A program made the position numbers and the translations under genes. Under the pieces are notes generated by a model. That model searched no databases. It saw only the letters and a program-made list of their open reading frames with translations, and had not been told where the DNA came from. Shown in pieces: positions 19,767 to 31,605 of a stretch of 64,000 nucleotides of DNA. Location of the stretch: NCBI RefSeq assembly GCF_024347295.1, contig NZ_AP025458.1, positions 248,001-312,000 on the forward strand, given 5' to 3'. Positions within the stretch are counted from its first letter, which is position 1, and the number at the start of each line of letters is the position of its first letter. Source of the stretch: Vibrio artabrorum. GTDB taxonomy: Bacteria > Pseudomonadota > Gammaproteobacteria > Enterobacterales > Vibrionaceae.

Positions 19767-21926
19767 ATGACGATCAAAATACTGCCAGCTCGGTTAGCCA
19801 ACCAAATAGCCGCAGGTGAAGTGGTAGAAAGACCCGCTTCTGTTGTCAAAGAGTTGGTTGAGAACAGTTTGGATTCAGGGGCGACACGTATCGATATTGA
19901 TATTGAGAAAGGTGGCGCCAAGATGATCCGGGTTCGTGACAACGGCAAGGGCATCGTCAAAGATGAGCTTGCCTTAGCCCTGAGCCGTCATGCTACCTCT
20001 AAAATACATACGCTTGATGACCTTGAGGCGATCGTCAGCCTTGGTTTCCGTGGCGAAGCGCTGGCGAGTATCAGCTCAGTCGCGCGCTTGACCATGACGT
20101 CTCGACCTGCGACTCAAGAACAAGCTTGGGCGGCGCACAGTGAAGGCCGTGATATGCAGGTAAAATTACAGCCTGCGGCGCATCCTATTGGCACCTCGGT
20201 CGAGGTTTTGGATCTGTTCTTCAATACGCCAGCAAGACGTAAGTTTTTGCGAACGGAAAAAACCGAGTTTACGCACATTGATGAGCTGCTTAAACGTATT
20301 GCGCTAAGCCGCTTTGATGTCACGATCAATCTTCGCCATAACGGTAAAATGATTCGTCAGTACCGTGCGGCCAAAACCGATGTTCAAGCCGAGAAACGTA
20401 TTGCTGCGGTGTGTGGTCATGCTTTTGTTCGTCATATGCTTAAGATTGAGCTAGTGCATCAAGGGCTCAAGCTTCATGGTTGGATCACAACACCCGAAGG
20501 AGCAAGACAGCAAAGCGATCTGCAATACTGCTATGTCAATGGTCGTATGATGCGTGACAAACTGATTAATCACGCGATTCGCCAAAGCTATGAAACCAGC
20601 CTGCGTCCAGACCAATTCGCAACGTATGTGTTGTTCATCGAGCTGGACCCGCATCAAGTCGATGTGAATGTTCACCCCGCCAAACACGAAGTACGTTTTC
20701 ATCAAGCACGCCTTGTGCATGATTTTATTTATCAAGCATTGAGTGATGGTCTGGCACAAAGCAAGCAAATCGATGCTGCTCCACTAAACCAGTCTGCATT
20801 TCACCCATCTTCAGATGTTGAGCATTATCAGCAAGAGGGGGGCGTTTCTGACTCTAATGATGCGACGAATCTTTCCGAGCAAGAAGACAGGTTACCTTGC
20901 AACTCAGATCAAAGCGTTGTTTCAGAGAGCGTTCGACATGCGATTGAGCAAACGCCGGCCTACCCAAGAAAAGCTGAATCTGAACAAGCTTATGATAAGC
21001 CTCAAGCTCGCATTAACGATGGGGGGCAACGCTATACTTCCTCTGCTAACCGAGGTTCGTCTGAGCGTGAAACCCATTTTAGTGCCTCTCCCCGTCAAGA
21101 GTGGATAGAGTCTCGCCCACCCCCGAAAAAAGCAAAAGAGTCGCAGCAGCACCATGCTGATCCAGCACCCTCTAAGCGTGAAGTGAAAGCCTACAAAGAG
21201 CTTTTGAAAACACCAGATTTTGATGGGCAAACGCGGTTAGAGGGGGCACAGAGAAACAGCGAATCTCAGCACGCTAACGTGATAGTGAATGAGTCTCTCG
21301 ATATTGAGCCCGTCGATACTCAATCCATCAACAAACCAAGAGTTCCGATCACTGATTTAGGCAAAGCCGTTGCGATTGTGGAACGTCAGTACCTGGTGAT
21401 GGGTAATAAGAATGGCTGTGTGCTGGTTTCCTTGGCTAAGGCCGAGTTATTGCGTGTTGTTGGTCAGCTTGATACTCGCGGTGGTGCGTTAAAAAGCCAA
21501 CCGCTATTAGTACCTTTATCGATTAAGCTTGGTCGTGAACTTGTTGAGGTGGCGAAGGCACTGAGCTCAACATTGGCGTTGCTGGGGATTGAGCTTAAAG
21601 TTCGAAACAGTGAGGCGTTGATGGTGATGGGCGTGCCTTCTCCTTTGAGACAGCAAAATTTACAAATTTTGATCCCAGATCTGTTATCGTACGCGGCTTC
21701 AATAAATGCTCAAAGTAGCGTGAAGTTGGCTAACAACATGTTGCCATCGTTGGTCAACTGGATAGGGATTCAAACCGCACAAGTAAAAAGCGACTACACT
21801 TTATCTGAAGCGGTTCAACTCGTTGGGGAACTTGAACAACTTTGGCATGGTCTACTTCCATTAGATGATCCCGAGTTTGTTAATCCTATCGACTTCTCAG
21901 CGACTATTTCAGCATTTATGAGTTAG
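19767..21926 (+). CDS. mutL: DNA mismatch repair protein MutL
   Basis: 719 residues. The N-terminal GHKL ATPase has all motifs: [17 protein letters not shown] and GFRGEALAS, followed by the ribosomal S5-like fold and [19 protein letters not shown] sequence. A polar Ser/Gln/Glu-rich linker spans about 340-520. The C-terminal dimerisation domain (about 530-719) shows no DQHAxxExxxE endonuclease motif, so this is the methyl-directed (MutH-partner) type. The linker makes it about 100 residues longer than the E. coli protein (615). Confidence 0.97.
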   Translation: MTIKILPARLANQIAAGEVVERPASVVKELVENSLDSGATRIDIDIEKGGAKMIRVRDNGKGIVKDELALALSRHATSKIHTLDDLEAIVSLGFRGEALASISSVARLTMTSRPATQEQAWAAHSEGRDMQVKLQPAAHPIGTSVEVLDLFFNTPARRKFLRTEKTEFTHIDELLKRIALSRFDVTINLRHNGKMIRQYRAAKTDVQAEKRIAAVCGHAFVRHMLKIELVHQGLKLHGWITTPEGARQQSDLQYCYVNGRMMRDKLINHAIRQSYETSLRPDQFATYVLFIELDPHQVDVNVHPAKHEVRFHQARLVHDFIYQALSDGLAQSKQIDAAPLNQSAFHPSSDVEHYQQEGGVSDSNDATNLSEQEDRLPCNSDQSVVSESVRHAIEQTPAYPRKAESEQAYDKPQARINDGGQRYTSSANRGSSERETHFSASPRQEWIESRPPPKKAKESQQHHADPAPSKREVKAYKELLKTPDFDGQTRLEGAQRNSESQHANVIVNESLDIEPVDTQSINKPRVPITDLGKAVAIVERQYLVMGNKNGCVLVSLAKAELLRVVGQLDTRGGALKSQPLLVPLSIKLGRELVEVAKALSSTLALLGIELKVRNSEALMVMGVPSPLRQQNLQILIPDLLSYAASINAQSSVKLANNMLPSLVNWIGIQTAQVKSDYTLSEAVQLVGELEQLWHGLLPLDDPEFVNPIDFSATISAFMS

Positions 21927-22069
21927 TTGATGAGTAAACTGAGCTTGTTTACGGCTGTGGCTGTTGATGATTTCACTTTTTGCGATGGCACTCCTTTGTA
22001 ACTGAAGGTATCGCGATACAAAGCCCTTTGCTATAAAGCGCTATTACAGAGAAACAAATACTAAATATC

Positions 22070-23017
22070 ATGACTGAAAAATTACCTTTAGCGTTGTTTT
22101 TAATGGGCCCGACGGCATCAGGAAAAACAGATTTAGCTATCCGCTTACGTCAGAAATACCCGGTAGAGATCATCAGTGTTGATTCGGCATTGATCTATAA
22201 AGACATGGATATTGGCACCGCTAAACCTGATGCGGAAGAGCTTAAGCTCGCCCCCCATCGTTTGATTGATATTCTGGATCCAAGTGAAGCATATTCTGCG
22301 GCAGATTTTCGTCGCGATGCGATCAATGAAATGAATAAAATTGTAGCGGAAGGCAAAATTCCGCTACTTGTTGGCGGCACCATGTTGTATTACAAGGCAT
22401 TGTTGGAAGGTTTATCGCCACTACCCGCCGCCGATCATGAGATTCGTAAGCAGATTGAAGCGGAATCGATCGAACAAGGTTGGCACGCTCTGCATGATCA
22501 ATTAAGAGAGATAGATCCCGTATCCGCTGAAAGAATACACCCAAATGATCCACAAAGGCTTTCAAGGGCATTGGAAGTTTATAGAATTTCGGGTAAAACA
22601 TTAACAGAGCTAACTCAAACGAAAGGCGATAGCCTGCCATTTCGTGTTAAACAATTTGCTATAGCTCCCAAGGAAAGGGCTGAACTCCATCGTCGCATTG
22701 AGTTGCGTTTCGATAAGATGATAGAAGCGGGATTTGAAGAGGAAATGAAGGCGTTGTACGCCAGAGAAGATCTTCACCCCGAACTGCCATCGATTCGATG
22801 CGTTGGTTATCGGCAGATGTGGGACTATTTAGACGGTAATTGCACTTTAGATGAAGCGGTTTTTCGTGGTGTCTGTGCAACCCGTCAGTTGGCCAAGCGA
22901 CAAATTACCTGGTTGCGCAGCTGGAATGATTTAACTTGGTTAGATAGCGAAAACATTGAACACGCGCTAGAAACTCTTTCAGATGCAATAGCATCTGATG
23001 AGCATAGCTGTGTATAA
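22070..23017 (+). CDS. miaA: tRNA dimethylallyltransferase
   Basis: 315 residues. P-loop [11 protein letters not shown] at about 13-23, the substrate motif [17 protein letters not shown], and [14 protein letters not shown]. It adds the dimethylallyl group to A37 of tRNAs reading UNN codons, the first step to ms2i6A. It lies 143 nt after mutL and upstream of hfq, in the conserved order. Two hfq promoters are known to lie in this gene in E. coli; I did not identify them here. Confidence 0.97.
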   Translation: MTEKLPLALFLMGPTASGKTDLAIRLRQKYPVEIISVDSALIYKDMDIGTAKPDAEELKLAPHRLIDILDPSEAYSAADFRRDAINEMNKIVAEGKIPLLVGGTMLYYKALLEGLSPLPAADHEIRKQIEAESIEQGWHALHDQLREIDPVSAERIHPNDPQRLSRALEVYRISGKTLTELTQTKGDSLPFRVKQFAIAPKERAELHRRIELRFDKMIEAGFEEEMKALYAREDLHPELPSIRCVGYRQMWDYLDGNCTLDEAVFRGVCATRQLAKRQITWLRSWNDLTWLDSENIEHALETLSDAIASDEHSCV

Positions 23018-23165
23018 TGTGATCGCTTTTGCGTGAATATACTCTGGCAAGGATCCGTTATTGAGGCTTTTAAGAAATCACAGCCTTTCAATAACAACGG
23101 AGTTTTTTTATTCATTTAGCTCAGATGCAAAGGCCGCACCTTTTTGTGCACCACTAGCTAAATAA

Positions 23166-23459
<294 letters not shown>

Positions 23460-23503
23460 TCGTTTAATTGATACAGCTTACGCTGTAATAAGGAGTGGGT
23501 TGC

Positions 23504-24811
23504 TTGTTTGACCGTTATGAAGCAGGTGAGCGAGCCGTACTTGTTCATATCAACTTCACGCAAGAGGGAGAATGGGAAGACCTAAGCGAATGTGAAATGC
23601 TGGTCTCCTCTGCCGGGGTAGAAACGCTACAAGTCATTACAGGTAGCCGACAATCCCCGCTCCCTAAATACTACGTTGGAGAGGGTAAAGCCCTAGAAAT
23701 CGCTCAAGCCGTTCAGTTGACCGGGGCTGAAATTGTGATTTTTAACCATTCTCTCTCTCCTGCCCAAGAGCGAAATCTGGAACAGTTGTGCAAATGTCGT
23801 GTGATTGATCGCACGGGCTTAATCTTAGATATCTTTGCACAGCGTGCACGAACTCACGAAGGTAAGTTACAAGTTGAGCTTGCTCAGCTTCGTCATATTT
23901 CTACCCGATTGATTCGTGGTTGGACTCACCTCGAAAGGCAAAAAGGGGGTATTGGTCTTCGTGGTCCAGGTGAAACTCAACTGGAAACCGATCGACGCTT
24001 GTTGCGTGACCGTATAAAAGCAATATTACGTCGTTTGGCGAAAGTGGCTAAACAGCGTGAACAAGGACGACGTGCTCGTCATCGAGCTGAAATCCCAACG
24101 ATTTCTTTGGTTGGTTATACCAACGCAGGAAAATCAACACTTTTCAATCGCATCACCAGTGCCGGTGTTTATGCGGCAGACCAACTGTTTGCCACTCTAG
24201 ACCCAACACTGCGCAAGATTGATTTGGCAGATGTCGGGCCGGCAATTCTCGCAGACACCGTCGGTTTTATCCGTCATCTACCACACGATTTAGTTGCGGC
24301 ATTCAAGGCAACGTTACAAGAGACGCAGGAAGCTGACATTTTGTTACATGTTGTTGATGCCAGTGATGACCGCTTTCGTGAGAACATTCAGGCGGTTCAT
24401 GAAGTATTAGAAGAAATCGATGCTCATGAAGTGCCGACCCTTGTAGTCATGAATAAAATTGACTGCATGGAAGATCAAAAACCTCGAATTGAAAGAGACG
24501 AAGAGGGCGCACCTCGCGCTGTTTGGGTTTCAGCAATGGAAGGAGAAGGTATTGAACTGCTGTTTGAAGCTTTAACTGAGCGTTTAGCGAGTCAGATGGT
24601 TCAATTCCGGTTGTGCATTCCCCATCAACATCAGGGCCGAATTCGTAGTTTATTCTTTGAGATGAAATGTATTCAACAGGAAGAGTATGATGAAAATGGT
24701 AACTTGTTGATAGATATCCGAATGCAACAAATAGATTGGTCTAAACTTGAAAAAAGAGAAGGGGCGCTCTTAGGTGACTTTATCGTTACCAAAGAGACTG
24801 CTACAGTATAA
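23504..24811 (+). CDS. hflX: Ribosome-dissociating GTPase HflX, TTG start
   Basis: 435 residues from TTG 23504 (LFDRYEAGERAV), which matches the FDRY start of HflX. AAGGAG at 23490-23495 lies 8 nt upstream. The GTG at 23495 sits inside that ribosome site and is rejected. The N-terminal HflX domain carries the GxGKA-type YYVGEGKALEIA and QVELAQLRH. The G domain carries GYTNAGKSTLFN, DTVGF and NKID. HflX splits stalled or heat-damaged ribosomes. The rare start may keep its level low. Confidence 0.95.
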   Translation: MFDRYEAGERAVLVHINFTQEGEWEDLSECEMLVSSAGVETLQVITGSRQSPLPKYYVGEGKALEIAQAVQLTGAEIVIFNHSLSPAQERNLEQLCKCRVIDRTGLILDIFAQRARTHEGKLQVELAQLRHISTRLIRGWTHLERQKGGIGLRGPGETQLETDRRLLRDRIKAILRRLAKVAKQREQGRRARHRAEIPTISLVGYTNAGKSTLFNRITSAGVYAADQLFATLDPTLRKIDLADVGPAILADTVGFIRHLPHDLVAAFKATLQETQEADILLHVVDASDDRFRENIQAVHEVLEEIDAHEVPTLVVMNKIDCMEDQKPRIERDEEGAPRAVWVSAMEGEGIELLFEALTERLASQMVQFRLCIPHQHQGRIRSLFFEMKCIQQEEYDENGNLLIDIRMQQIDWSKLEKREGALLGDFIVTKETATV

Positions 24812-24838
24812 CGTCATATCAAATGATGGAGCTTTCTA

Positions 24839-26038
24839 ATGGCGTGGAATGAGCCTGGAAATAACAACAACGGCGATAATAACGGCCGCGATAACGACCC
24901 TTGGGGTAAGAACAATAATCGCGGCGGCCGAGATCAAGGACCGCCAGATTTAGACGAGGTGTTTAGTAAACTGAGTCAAAAATTAGGTGGCAAGTTTGGT
25001 AAAAAAGGTGGTAACGGTAACGGGGCCTCGAGTGGTGGCGGTGCGATTGGCTTTGGTGTCATTGCCGTTATTGCGATTGCTATCTGGTTCTTCTCTGGTT
25101 TCTATACCGTTGGCGAAGCAGAAAGAGCGGTCGTACTTCGACTGGGTCAATTCGACCGTATCGAAGAGCCGGGTCTTAACTGGCGCCCTCGCTTCATTGA
25201 TGAAATCAAAGACGAACAGCTCGTAAACGTTCAAGCGATTCGTTCTCTACGTGCGTCAGGCACCATGCTGACCAAAGACGAAAACGTTGTGACTGTTGAA
25301 ATGGGTGTTCAATACCGTATTTCTGACCCATACAAGTACTTGTATCGTGTGACGAATGCGGACGACAGTTTACGTCAAGCGACAGACTCTGCGCTTCGTG
25401 CGGTTATTGGTGATTCACTAATGGATAGTATCCTAACCAGTGGTCGTCAACAGATTCGCCAAAGCACTCAAAAAACACTCAACCGTATTATCGATAGCTA
25501 CGATATGGGCATTCTTATTGTTGATGTGAACTTCCAGTCAGCACGTCCACCTGAGCAAGTGAAAGATGCATTTGATGATGCTATTGCTGCTCGTGAGGAT
25601 GAAGAACGTTTCGAACGTGAAGCTGAAGCATACCGAAATGATATTCTTCCAAAGGCAACAGGTCGTGCTGAACGTTTGAAGAAAGAAGCGGTGGGTTATT
25701 CTGAGCGCATAGTTAACGGTGCTTTAGGTCAAGTGGCTCAGTTCGAGAAACTGCTGCCTGAATACCAAGCAGCGCCTGAAGTAACACGTAACCGTATGTA
25801 CCTAGATACAATGGAAAAAGTGTACTCAAGCACATCGAAAGTTCTGATTGATTCTGAATCAAGTGGTAATTTGTTGTACTTACCAATTGATAAGCTAGGC
25901 GCTCAAGGTGGAGCTCAGTCGGGTAACCGCCCAGCAAAAGTGCCGTCGACTTACGATAAAATTGAACTAGAAACTCAAGCCGATCCAAAGTCTAGCACTC
26001 AAACTCGTTCAGATAGTTCACGTCAAGGGAGATACTAG
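24839..26038 (+). CDS. hflK: FtsH protease modulator HflK
   Basis: 399 residues. A disordered Asn/Gly/Asp-rich cytoplasmic N-terminus (1-70) precedes one membrane segment at about 72-90 (AIGFGVIAVIAIAIWFFSGF). The SPFH/prohibitin domain follows (about 95-260), then a coiled coil. With HflC it forms a large periplasmic cage around FtsH hexamers. It ends 2 nt before hflC, so they are co-translated. Confidence 0.97.
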   Translation: MAWNEPGNNNNGDNNGRDNDPWGKNNNRGGRDQGPPDLDEVFSKLSQKLGGKFGKKGGNGNGASSGGGAIGFGVIAVIAIAIWFFSGFYTVGEAERAVVLRLGQFDRIEEPGLNWRPRFIDEIKDEQLVNVQAIRSLRASGTMLTKDENVVTVEMGVQYRISDPYKYLYRVTNADDSLRQATDSALRAVIGDSLMDSILTSGRQQIRQSTQKTLNRIIDSYDMGILIVDVNFQSARPPEQVKDAFDDAIAAREDEERFEREAEAYRNDILPKATGRAERLKKEAVGYSERIVNGALGQVAQFEKLLPEYQAAPEVTRNRMYLDTMEKVYSSTSKVLIDSESSGNLLYLPIDKLGAQGGAQSGNRPAKVPSTYDKIELETQADPKSSTQTRSDSSRQGRY

Positions 26039-26040
26039 TA

Positions 26041-27021
26041 ATGCGTAAGTTAATGATCCCTGTATTGGTTGTTGTGTTGGCTTTAATGTTAATGTCAGTG
26101 TTTGTGATTCATGAAGGCGAGCGCGGTATCGTGATTCGTTTTGGCCGTGTATTGAAAGATAGCAATGAGATCTCTCGTATCCATGAGCCTGGTTTGCATT
26201 TTAAGCTGCCACTGTTTGACCGAGTGAAAACTCTGGACGCTCGTATCCAAACAATGGACGGCCGTTCTGACCGCTTTGTAACGTCTGAGAAAAAAGACGT
26301 TATCATCGATTCTTACGTTAAATGGCGTATCAAAGACTTCGGTCAATATTACTTAGCAACCGGTGGTGGTAACTCTCTGACGGCTCAGGCGCTTCTTGAG
26401 CGCAAAGTCACGGATGTATTACGTTCTGAAATCGGTTCTCGTGAAATCAAGCAGATCGTTTCTGGTCCACGTAATAAAGATGTATTACCGGAAGCTGACG
26501 ATGCTGACGTAGTGACAACTGAAGCGGCTAAAGAAGCGTTAGAAGTTGATGGTCAGCGCGATAAGATCATGGAAAACGTCTTGTCTGATACTCGTGAGAG
26601 TGCATTGAAAGATCTGGGTGTTGAAGTGGTTGACTTCCGTATGAAGAAAATCAACCTTCCAGACAACATCAGTGACTCAATCTACAAGCGTATGCGTGCA
26701 GAGCGTGAGTCGGTTGCTCGTAAACACCGTTCTCAAGGTCGTGAAAAAGCGGAAATCATCCGCGCTCAAGCTGAGCTAGAAGTGGCAACAGTTCTTGCTG
26801 AAGCTGACCGTACTGCTCGAGTGACTCGTGGTGATGCTGATGCAAAAGCGGCGAAGATCTACTCTGATGCTTTCAGTAAAGATCCTGAGTTCTACAGTTT
26901 CATGCGTTCGCTGCAAGCTTATGAAACATCATTTAGCGATAAGAGCGACATTCTGGTATTGGATCCGAAGACAGACTTCTTCCAATACATGAACCAAGCA
27001 AATGGTGCTCCAGCAAAATAA
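26041..27021 (+). CDS. hflC: FtsH protease modulator HflC
   Basis: 326 residues. An N-terminal signal-anchor (about 5-22) is followed by an SPFH domain opening EGERGIVIRFGRVL and an Ala/Glu/Arg-rich coiled coil (about 220-290). It is the partner of HflK. It is the last gene of the operon and is followed by the terminator at 27061. Confidence 0.97.
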   Translation: MRKLMIPVLVVVLALMLMSVFVIHEGERGIVIRFGRVLKDSNEISRIHEPGLHFKLPLFDRVKTLDARIQTMDGRSDRFVTSEKKDVIIDSYVKWRIKDFGQYYLATGGGNSLTAQALLERKVTDVLRSEIGSREIKQIVSGPRNKDVLPEADDADVVTTEAAKEALEVDGQRDKIMENVLSDTRESALKDLGVEVVDFRMKKINLPDNISDSIYKRMRAERESVARKHRSQGREKAEIIRAQAELEVATVLAEADRTARVTRGDADAKAAKIYSDAFSKDPEFYSFMRSLQAYETSFSDKSDILVLDPKTDFFQYMNQANGAPAK

Positions 27022-27060
27022 GTGGATTCGTTAATCTATTAACGAAGTACATAGAAATCA

Positions 27061-27087
27061 AAAGGCTCCTATTACGGGAGCCTTTTT
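27061..27087 (+). terminator. Terminator of the hfq-hflXKC operon
   Basis: AAAGGCTCC pairs with GGAGCCTTT across a 7-nt loop, followed by T-rich sequence, 40 nt after hflC. Confidence 0.85.
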
Positions 27088-27154
27088 GTTTTTATTCTTT
27101 TGCAGGTTGCATCTTCGAGGGAAATCGAACGGCAGAGTCGTACTTTAAGAAAAC

Positions 27155-27343
27155 CTAGTGATAAGTCATAAAAGCGATAACTGCTCCAGCGACAACAAGA
27201 CAACCTCCAATACGGCGCAGTTGAGTGTCTGGCTGTTGACTGAGCTGTGCGACCATATTTCTCCAGCCGTTTGGCGCAAGTAAGGGACCGAGCCCTTCAA
27301 CGATAAGAACGAGGCCAATGGCAAGCCAAATTGAATGAGACAT
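27155..27343 (-). CDS. Small membrane protein, DUF2065 (YjeT) family
   Basis: 62 residues with two hydrophobic segments (about 4-22 and 44-60) separated by a polar stretch with QLSQQPDTQLRRIGG, the DUF2065 signature. Its function is unknown. YjeT lies between hflC and purA in E. coli too, but here the gene is on the opposite strand. An ATG with no strong ribosome site starts it. Confidence 0.85.
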   Translation of the reverse strand: MSHSIWLAIGLVLIVEGLGPLLAPNGWRNMVAQLSQQPDTQLRRIGGCLVVAGAVIAFMTYH

Positions 27344-27494
27344 AATGCTGCCTTTTGTTTATAAAAGTATAATGATATCAGTATCTTTATATATCTGCCC
27401 TTAGTTATCGCTGGTTTATTTTTGAACAGATTTAACCGTAATGAACAAAAAATGACTGCAAGAAATGTGATTCGGTGCTAGAATCCATTTTTAA

Positions 27495-28832
<1,338 letters not shown>

Positions 28833-28891
28833 TGCTTGTTTGAATTGATTATCACATGGCACTAATAGTGCGTTGTGAGTCAATAGTTTCT

Positions 28892-28920
28892 AAAAGCCGA
28901 CTTTATTAAGTCGGCTTTTT
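28892..28920 (+). terminator. Terminator of purA
   Basis: AAAAGCCGACTT and its complement pair across a TATT loop, ending in five T. Confidence 0.92.
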
Positions 28921-29008
28921 AGTACCTGAAATTTAACCGCACAGCACTGAGTGGTGAACTTTTATGCGTGATTAGGCAGAAAATTGCCGGTGTGTGGCAA
29001 CTTTTGTC

Positions 29009-29035
29009 TAAAGCCATCAAGGTTATTGCCGATAC
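29009..29035 (+). promoter_or_regulatory. Sigma-28 (FliA) promoter of motX
   Basis: TAAAG, 14 nt, GCCGATAC matches the flagellar sigma-28 consensus TAAAG-N14-GCCGATAA at 12 of 13 positions. It is 98 nt upstream of motX, the only flagellar gene nearby. Confidence 0.85.
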
Positions 29036-29132
29036 AGATATCATGGAAAGTGAAGTTCACCCTATTTTGTTACGTGCAGATACTGCCGTTACCTCAATAG
29101 ATAACTTTAGTGACAGATAACAGAGTGCAGGT

Positions 29133-29768
29133 ATGAAGCTACAAATTGTGGCAGCTTCATTGATAATGGCGCTGATCTCACCCTTGAGTCATGCAAATTT
29201 GACTGATGTGGGAGACCCCGTTCCAATATATACAGAAGCTGAGCTGATTAAGTTAATTGAAAATAATCAACACCTTGAACGTGTAAAAGCTGATCAATGT
29301 CAGCTAGTAGAAGATATTGTTGCGCGTGCAACACGTATTAATTTGCCTTCTTATGAGTTTTTATACGGAGACATGTTGGCGTGGGGCGTGTGTGTGCCAC
29401 AAGATGTAGAGCTAGGCCTTTACTACATGGAGAGTGCCGCACATCAAGGTTTACCCGCGGCACTAGAGCAGTTAGGGCGTTATTACTCTCGTGGTACCTT
29501 GGTTCAGCAAGACAAAGAGCGCGCGATTCCTTATCTACGTGAGGCGGCTGCTATGGGGAATCTGAATGCCAGTATCCACTTAGCGGAACTTTTGCTGCAT
29601 GATTATGGTAGCCCATTGGATTATGAAGATGCCTATCGCTGGTTGTATAACTCAGTAACGGCGGATCAAAGACAGCATAAACGCATCGCTATGCTTAGAA
29701 GCGGTTTAGAGCAGAGAATGCCAGACAATATTATTGCGCGAGCAAAACGCCGAGACGTATTCTGGTAA
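29133..29768 (+). CDS. motX: Sodium-driven polar flagellar motor protein MotX
   Basis: 211 residues, the length of Vibrio MotX. A signal peptide (1-21, ending SHA) is followed by two to three Sel1-like helical repeats (about 70-180), for example ELGLYYMESAAHQGLPAALE, and the end AKRRDVFW. MotX forms the T-ring with MotY and holds the PomAB stator around the sodium-driven polar flagellum. It stands alone beside purA as in V. cholerae. A sigma-28 promoter upstream fits late flagellar expression. Confidence 0.95.
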   Translation: MKLQIVAASLIMALISPLSHANLTDVGDPVPIYTEAELIKLIENNQHLERVKADQCQLVEDIVARATRINLPSYEFLYGDMLAWGVCVPQDVELGLYYMESAAHQGLPAALEQLGRYYSRGTLVQQDKERAIPYLREAAAMGNLNASIHLAELLLHDYGSPLDYEDAYRWLYNSVTADQRQHKRIAMLRSGLEQRMPDNIIARAKRRDVFW

Positions 29769-29862
29769 TCGCCATCTCTATCTAGGGACAGTCAATGCTG
29801 AATAGACTTGATGATCAACACCTGCACTCGTAAATCATCAATCTCAATGCAGAGAAAAATAG

Positions 29863-29898
29863 AAAGGCCTCGTTGGTGAGTATCAACGAGGCCTTTTT
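29863..29898. terminator. Bidirectional terminator between motX and the amidohydrolase
   Basis: A perfect 13-bp stem starts AAAGGCCTCGTTG around an 8-nt loop. There are T-runs on the plus side and AT-rich sequence on the other. Confidence 0.85.
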
Positions 29899-29949
29899 GA
29901 TCTGAACGAATATAATTATTCGAACAAAGTAGAATTTTCTGATAAGTCG

Positions 29950-31359
29950 TTATTGAACAACTTCACCAGACTTAATGACCGTTTCACGAACAATGTTAGT
30001 AAAATCGAGCGCTTCTTGACGAATCTTGTTTTCATCGACGGTTAACATGTTGCGGTCTTGCATGATGAGCTTACCGTCAACAATCGTATGGCGAACATTA
30101 CCCGAGTTAGCCGAGTAGACTAATGCTGAGTATGGGTTATATATTGGAATCATATTGGGAGCTTTAGTATCGATCACGATGATATCGGCGAGCTTACCCG
30201 TCTCAAGAGAGCCGATCTTATCTTCCATGTGCAGTGCTTTTGCCGCGCCCATGGTTGCCATATCGATCACTTTGATTGGAGGCATTGCTGCTCGATCTTT
30301 GTTGACTAACTTATGAACCTTAGCCACTTGGTTGAACTCATCGATGGTGCTCAGCGTGTTGCCCGACATTGGTCCATCGGTCCCTAAACCAATACGTACA
30401 TTTTCGTCATACATCTTAAGTGCTGGTGATACGCCTTTTGCTGACTTGATGTTGGCACTCATGTTATGAGCAACGCCCATATCTGATTTCTTCACCAGTT
30501 CGATATCATGATCATCCACTAGGATCATGTGTGCACCAATAAGGTTCTTATTCAGTGCACCGATGCTATCCATGTACTGAACAGGAGATAACCCTCCTGA
30601 ACGCTCGGCGATTTTCTCTTTTTCACGGTGTGATTCGGCGAGGTGAATCATGACCGGAACATCTAAATCTAAAGACAGTTTAGAGATTTTTTGCAGAACC
30701 TCTGTGGTATTCGTGTAAGGTGCATGTGGAGCAAAAGCGGGTGTGATGCGCGGGTGATCTTTGTATTCATCAATGAAGTTCAACGCGTATTTGATGCCTT
30801 CTTCTGCGTTCGCAGCATCGGCGACTGGGAACTTAATCACCGTTTCGCCGAGGATGGCACGCATGCCGATTTTATCGACGGTTTTCGCGACTTCATCTTC
30901 AAAGTAGTACATATCGGCGTAAGTCGTCACACCGCCTTTCACCATTTCGACGTTCCCTAGGTTAGCACCAATGCGCACCATGTCTCGGGACACCAGTTTT
31001 TTCTCTAATGGGAAGATGTAGCGGTGAAGGCGATCGGGCACATCATCGGCCAACGAACGGAAAACCGTCATTGATACGTGAGTATGAGTATTAATGAGAC
31101 CGGGCATCACGATATCGCCATCCACATCTAACACTTGCTTTGCTTGGTACTGTTTCTCTAATGAAGCGTCACCCACGGCAATAATTTTATTGTCTTTCAC
31201 GACAACCGTTCCGTGCTCATAAACCGTTTTGTCTTGGTTCATAGTAAGAACCATCGCATCGGTAATCATTAAGTCCGCTTTTTCCATTGCAGAACTCGCA
31301 AAAGGAAAGAGAGTGAGGCTTGCTATGGCTGAAGCCATAAGGGTACGTTTTAGTTTCAT
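29950..31359 (-). CDS. Exported amidohydrolase (MTA/SAH deaminase-like)
   Basis: 469 residues from ATG 31359, chosen because it opens a signal peptide (MKLKRTLMASAIASL...ASSA). An upstream ATG at 31416 would bury that signal. The metal-dependent hydrolase motifs are HTH in INTHTHVS, HLAESH, and GTDG. The sequence most resembles the TrzN/AtzB and methylthioadenosine/SAH deaminase family, but those act in the cytoplasm while this one appears exported. The substrate is unknown. It is monocistronic and converges on motX. Confidence 0.8.
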   Translation of the reverse strand: MKLKRTLMASAIASLTLFPFASSAMEKADLMITDAMVLTMNQDKTVYEHGTVVVKDNKIIAVGDASLEKQYQAKQVLDVDGDIVMPGLINTHTHVSMTVFRSLADDVPDRLHRYIFPLEKKLVSRDMVRIGANLGNVEMVKGGVTTYADMYYFEDEVAKTVDKIGMRAILGETVIKFPVADAANAEEGIKYALNFIDEYKDHPRITPAFAPHAPYTNTTEVLQKISKLSLDLDVPVMIHLAESHREKEKIAERSGGLSPVQYMDSIGALNKNLIGAHMILVDDHDIELVKKSDMGVAHNMSANIKSAKGVSPALKMYDENVRIGLGTDGPMSGNTLSTIDEFNQVAKVHKLVNKDRAAMPPIKVIDMATMGAAKALHMEDKIGSLETGKLADIIVIDTKAPNMIPIYNPYSALVYSANSGNVRHTIVDGKLIMQDRNMLTVDENKIRQEALDFTNIVRETVIKSGEVVQ

Positions 31360-31605
31360 ATCAATACTCAGAACAGGAGTGGATAAATTGCGTGGATAAT
31401 AGTGTATTTCACTCATGGCGCAAACGTTTGTTTTGCCATTTTTTTAAAATCATAATGATCAACGTGGTGAGAAAATAAGTTTCACTGAGTCAGCATAGCC
31501 ATCAATCTGAGGTTATTTTGGGCTTTTCCAAAGCATATCTGTAGCTTACCTCTAGCATCAGATATACTAGGGGTATATACCTTCCTTGCTTAAGCAGGCC
31601 CGCCT

